NCBI GenBank assembly: GCA_021781495.1
Contig: JAJXWS010000005.1
Location: forward strand, 1 to 64,000
Direction of reading: 5' to 3'
DNA length: 64,000 bases
Origin: Acidobacteriota bacterium
Lineage (GTDB): Bacteria; Acidobacteriota; Terriglobia; Terriglobales; Acidobacteriaceae
Position numbers and translations under genes: made by a program
Shown here: positions 61,106 to 64,000 of the stretch, one piece after another
Numbering within the stretch: position 1 is the first letter of the stretch
Layout: the number at the start of each line of letters is the position of its first letter
Notes under the pieces: model-generated
Seen by the model: only the letters and a program-made list of their open reading frames with translations
Databases searched by the model: none
Told to the model about the DNA's origin: nothing

Positions 61106-61166
61106 GAGTAGAACAGTATCCGACAGATTTGCAGAGATTCCGGCGGAACTGTTCTACTCTATTTTT
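61106..61166 (+). terminator. long-loop terminator-like inverted repeat after cytochrome gene
   Basis: GAGTAGAACAGT-N30-ACTGTTCTACTC then TATTTTTCTT. Confidence 0.6.
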
Positions 61167-61289
61167 CTTGAGCCGTGCAGATGGCTGAAGGGTGAACCAA
61201 CCGTACCTGTGCTTTCGAGCCATCGGGTTGCCGGATCCTTCCCGCAGGCCGTTTAATGCTGAGATTGAGGCAGTAGGAGTCTGATTCGC

Positions 61290-63131
61290 ATGAATCCTTC
61301 CGTGACCGCAGTCGCCCCGCTCCGCAACGATATTCCGCTCACCACAAACCGGCATCTCATCCGCTGGGTTGAGAAGATGGCCGATCTCTGCCGGCCCGAT
61401 GCCATTCACTGGGTGGACGGCTCGCAGGCGGAGTACGATGCCCTTTGTGAGCGCCTTGTTGCTGCCGGCACGTATACACGGCTGGACCAGGAAAAGTGGC
61501 CCGGCTGCTACTATGCGCGCTCTGTACCCAGCGATGTGGCTCGCGTGGAGGACCGTACTTTCATCTGCTCCCTTTCGCGCGATGCGGCTGGCCCCACCAA
61601 CAACTGGGAAGATCCCTACGCGATGCGGCGCCGGCTGAAGCAACTGTTTCGCGGCTGCATGCAAGGCCGAACGATGTATGTGCTTCCGTTCAGCATGGGT
61701 CCGATCGGGTCAGTCATGTCGGGCATCGGCGTTCAACTCACGGACTCGCCTTACGTGGTGACGCAGATGCGCATCATGGCCCGCATTGGCGCGCCGGTCT
61801 TTGCGGAGATCGACAAGGATGAGAAGCGCGTGGTTCCCTGCATGCACTCCGTGGGCATGCCGCTCAAGCCCGGCCAGCCGGACGTTCCCTGGCCATGCAA
61901 CGAAACCAAGTACATCGTGCACTTTCCTGAGACGCGAGAGATCTGGTCGTATGGCTCCGGCTATGGCGGGAATGCGCTGCTGAGCAAGAAATGCTTTGCC
62001 CTGCGCATTGCCAGCAATATTGCCCGCGACGAGGGATGGATGGCCGAGCACATGCTCATCCTGGGCGTGGAGAGTCCGGAAGGCGAGAAGACCTACGTCG
62101 CCGCAGCCTTTCCTTCCGCCTGCGGAAAGACGAACTTTGCCATGCTCATTCCGCCCAAAGCGATGAAGGGCTGGAAGGTTTGGACTGTAGGCGACGACAT
62201 TGCCTGGATTCGGCCCGATGCCGCCGGACGCCTGCGCGCTATTAACCCGGAGGCTGGTTTCTTTGGTGTTGCTCCCGGAACCGGCGCCAAGACAAACCCC
62301 ATGGCCATGGAGACCCTGGCGCGCAATTCTATCTTTACCAATGTGGCGCTCACGCCGGATGGCGGCGTCTGGTGGGAGGGCATGACTGACAATCCTCCGG
62401 CAGAATGCCTGGATTGGCGCGGAGAGCGCTGGACACCGGCTATCGGCCGCGACAGCGGAAAGACGGCGGCACACCCCAACGGCCGCTTTACCGCTCCCGC
62501 CTCGCAATGCCCCACCATTGATCCGGCATGGGAGTCGCCGGAAGGCGTGCCGATCAGCGCCATCATCTTTGGCGGACGGCGCTCCAACACGATTCCGCTC
62601 GTCTACCAGGCCTTTAACTGGTCCAGCGGAGTGTACATGGGCGCCACCATGGGCTCAGAGACCACGGCCGCCGCCACCGGGGCAGTGGGCAAGGTGCGCC
62701 GCGACCCCATGGCCATGCTGCCCTTCTGCGGCTATCACATGGGCGACTACTTCCGGCACTGGATCAAGATGCAGCGCGAGTTGGACGTCACGCCGCGCAT
62801 CTTCCACGTCAACTGGTTCCGCAAAGACGCCGAGGGGCGATTCCTGTGGCCGGGCTTCAGCGAGAATATGCGCATCCTCCGCTGGATCGTCGAGCGCGTG
62901 CATGGCAGGGGGCACGGCAGCGAGACCCCCATCGGCTGGGTGCCGCGCTTTGAGGATATCGACTGGCGCGGGCTGGAGTTCTCCCGCCACGCCTTTGAGG
63001 AACTCCTCTCCGTGGATCGCGCCGCCTGGCGCAAAGAGGTGATCTCCCACGAGGAGCTGTTCATCGACCTGCACAACCACCTGCCGCCGGAGATGATCTA
63101 CGAGCGTGAATTGCTGATCTGCCGTCTCTGA
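61290..63131 (+). CDS. pckG: phosphoenolpyruvate carboxykinase (GTP)
   Basis: [58 protein letters not shown]. Confidence 0.98.
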   Translation: MNPSVTAVAPLRNDIPLTTNRHLIRWVEKMADLCRPDAIHWVDGSQAEYDALCERLVAAGTYTRLDQEKWPGCYYARSVPSDVARVEDRTFICSLSRDAAGPTNNWEDPYAMRRRLKQLFRGCMQGRTMYVLPFSMGPIGSVMSGIGVQLTDSPYVVTQMRIMARIGAPVFAEIDKDEKRVVPCMHSVGMPLKPGQPDVPWPCNETKYIVHFPETREIWSYGSGYGGNALLSKKCFALRIASNIARDEGWMAEHMLILGVESPEGEKTYVAAAFPSACGKTNFAMLIPPKAMKGWKVWTVGDDIAWIRPDAAGRLRAINPEAGFFGVAPGTGAKTNPMAMETLARNSIFTNVALTPDGGVWWEGMTDNPPAECLDWRGERWTPAIGRDSGKTAAHPNGRFTAPASQCPTIDPAWESPEGVPISAIIFGGRRSNTIPLVYQAFNWSSGVYMGATMGSETTAAATGAVGKVRRDPMAMLPFCGYHMGDYFRHWIKMQRELDVTPRIFHVNWFRKDAEGRFLWPGFSENMRILRWIVERVHGRGHGSETPIGWVPRFEDIDWRGLEFSRHAFEELLSVDRAAWRKEVISHEELFIDLHNHLPPEMIYERELLICRL

Positions 63132-63411
63132 GGCCTTCCGGAGCCAGTTTTCCACAGGAATGGGCCTGCCTGGCCGTTTCCAGGATACCGGCAAGTCCTT
63201 GCGCGACAGTGATTTGCGCAATGCGGAAGTTTTTATTCAATATTTCCGTTATATTAAAGAGTTCAGCATAGCCCTATTTGCGTCCGGGTCTGCTGTGCCA
63301 GACCTCAACAGAGGAACCAGGGGCAAACCCCATCGGGTTTGCATCCGTGGTTGTGTCTTTTGAGTTCGAAACCGCACCACGCACTGAACAACGTCATCCG
63401 AGAAGGTAGCC

Positions 63412-64000
63412 ATGCAAACTTTGGATTCTCGTCGTCCTATTCCGGAATCGCAGGGACTCTATCATCCGCAAAACGAGCACGATGCCTGCGGCATGGGGCT
63501 GGTGGCCAGCATTCGCGGCGAAAAAAGCCACGACATTATCCGCAAGGGCCTGGAGGTTCTGATCAACCTGACCCATCGCGGCGCAGCCGGATGTGACCCG
63601 GAGACGGGGGACGGTGCAGGTATCCTCATTCAGATTCCCCACGCCTTCTTTGCGCGCGAATGCGGCGAGCTCGGCATGCAGCTGCCGGATCCGGGCCGAT
63701 ATGGCGTAGCCATGGTTTTTCTGCCGGTGGACAAGCACAGCCGCCTGCAATGCGAGGGCGTATTCGAGCGCATTGCCCAGGAAGAGGGGCTGAAGGTTCT
63801 GGGCTGGCGCGACACGCCGGTCAACGGCGACGCCATTGGCCGTGAGGCGCGTGCCTCGCAGCCCTATATCGAGCAGTTCTTTGTGGCCTGCCCGGACGGC
63901 ATGAGCGAAGAGGTGTTTGAGCGCCTGCTGTATCGCGTTCGCCGCCGCACGGAAAATGAGGTTGAAGTCTCAGAGATTGAAGGGAAAGAAGACTTCTACA
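63412..64000 (+). CDS. gltB: glutamate synthase large subunit, N-terminal part (truncated by window end)
   Basis: NEHDACGMGLVASIRGEKSHDIIRKGLEVLINLTHRGAAGCDPETGDGAGILIQIPH; frame open to window end. Confidence 0.96.
   Translation, partial: MQTLDSRRPIPESQGLYHPQNEHDACGMGLVASIRGEKSHDIIRKGLEVLINLTHRGAAGCDPETGDGAGILIQIPHAFFARECGELGMQLPDPGRYGVAMVFLPVDKHSRLQCEGVFERIAQEEGLKVLGWRDTPVNGDAIGREARASQPYIEQFFVACPDGMSEEVFERLLYRVRRRTENEVEVSEIEGKEDFY

Overview
This 64-kb GC-rich window looks like a chromosomal segment of an Acidobacteriia-type bacterium. That placement is inferred from the Oar-like TonB receptor, gene content and codon bias; no search was run. Most of it is ordinary housekeeping: deoC (partial), aroA, truA, degP/htrA, lysA, pyrF, accA, groES-groEL with a CIRCE-like operator, pckG, gltB (partial), tRNA-Ser(CGA) and tRNA-Arg(CCT). 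Accessory content includes a TolC-type OMP, a 1279-aa GH13-like protein, a CzcCBA-type RND metal-efflux operon next to a histidine kinase/NtrC-type regulator pair, a glycosyltransferase/flippase cluster with a GT2-polysaccharide deacetylase fusion, an Oar-like TonB receptor, a B12-riboswitch-controlled TonB receptor, and a nine-CXXCH putative lipoprotein cytochrome. The strongest unexplained signal is a duplicated regulatory layout. Paired 16-bp palindromes of form GTTCAAA-N2-TTTGAAC and a -24/-12 (sigma-54-like) promoter lie upstream of both the kinase gene and the czcCBA operon. The distance from the first palindrome to the promoter GG is 99 bp in both copies. No CRISPR array, transposon or prophage was recognised. 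Long antisense ORFs were treated as high-GC shadow ORFs.
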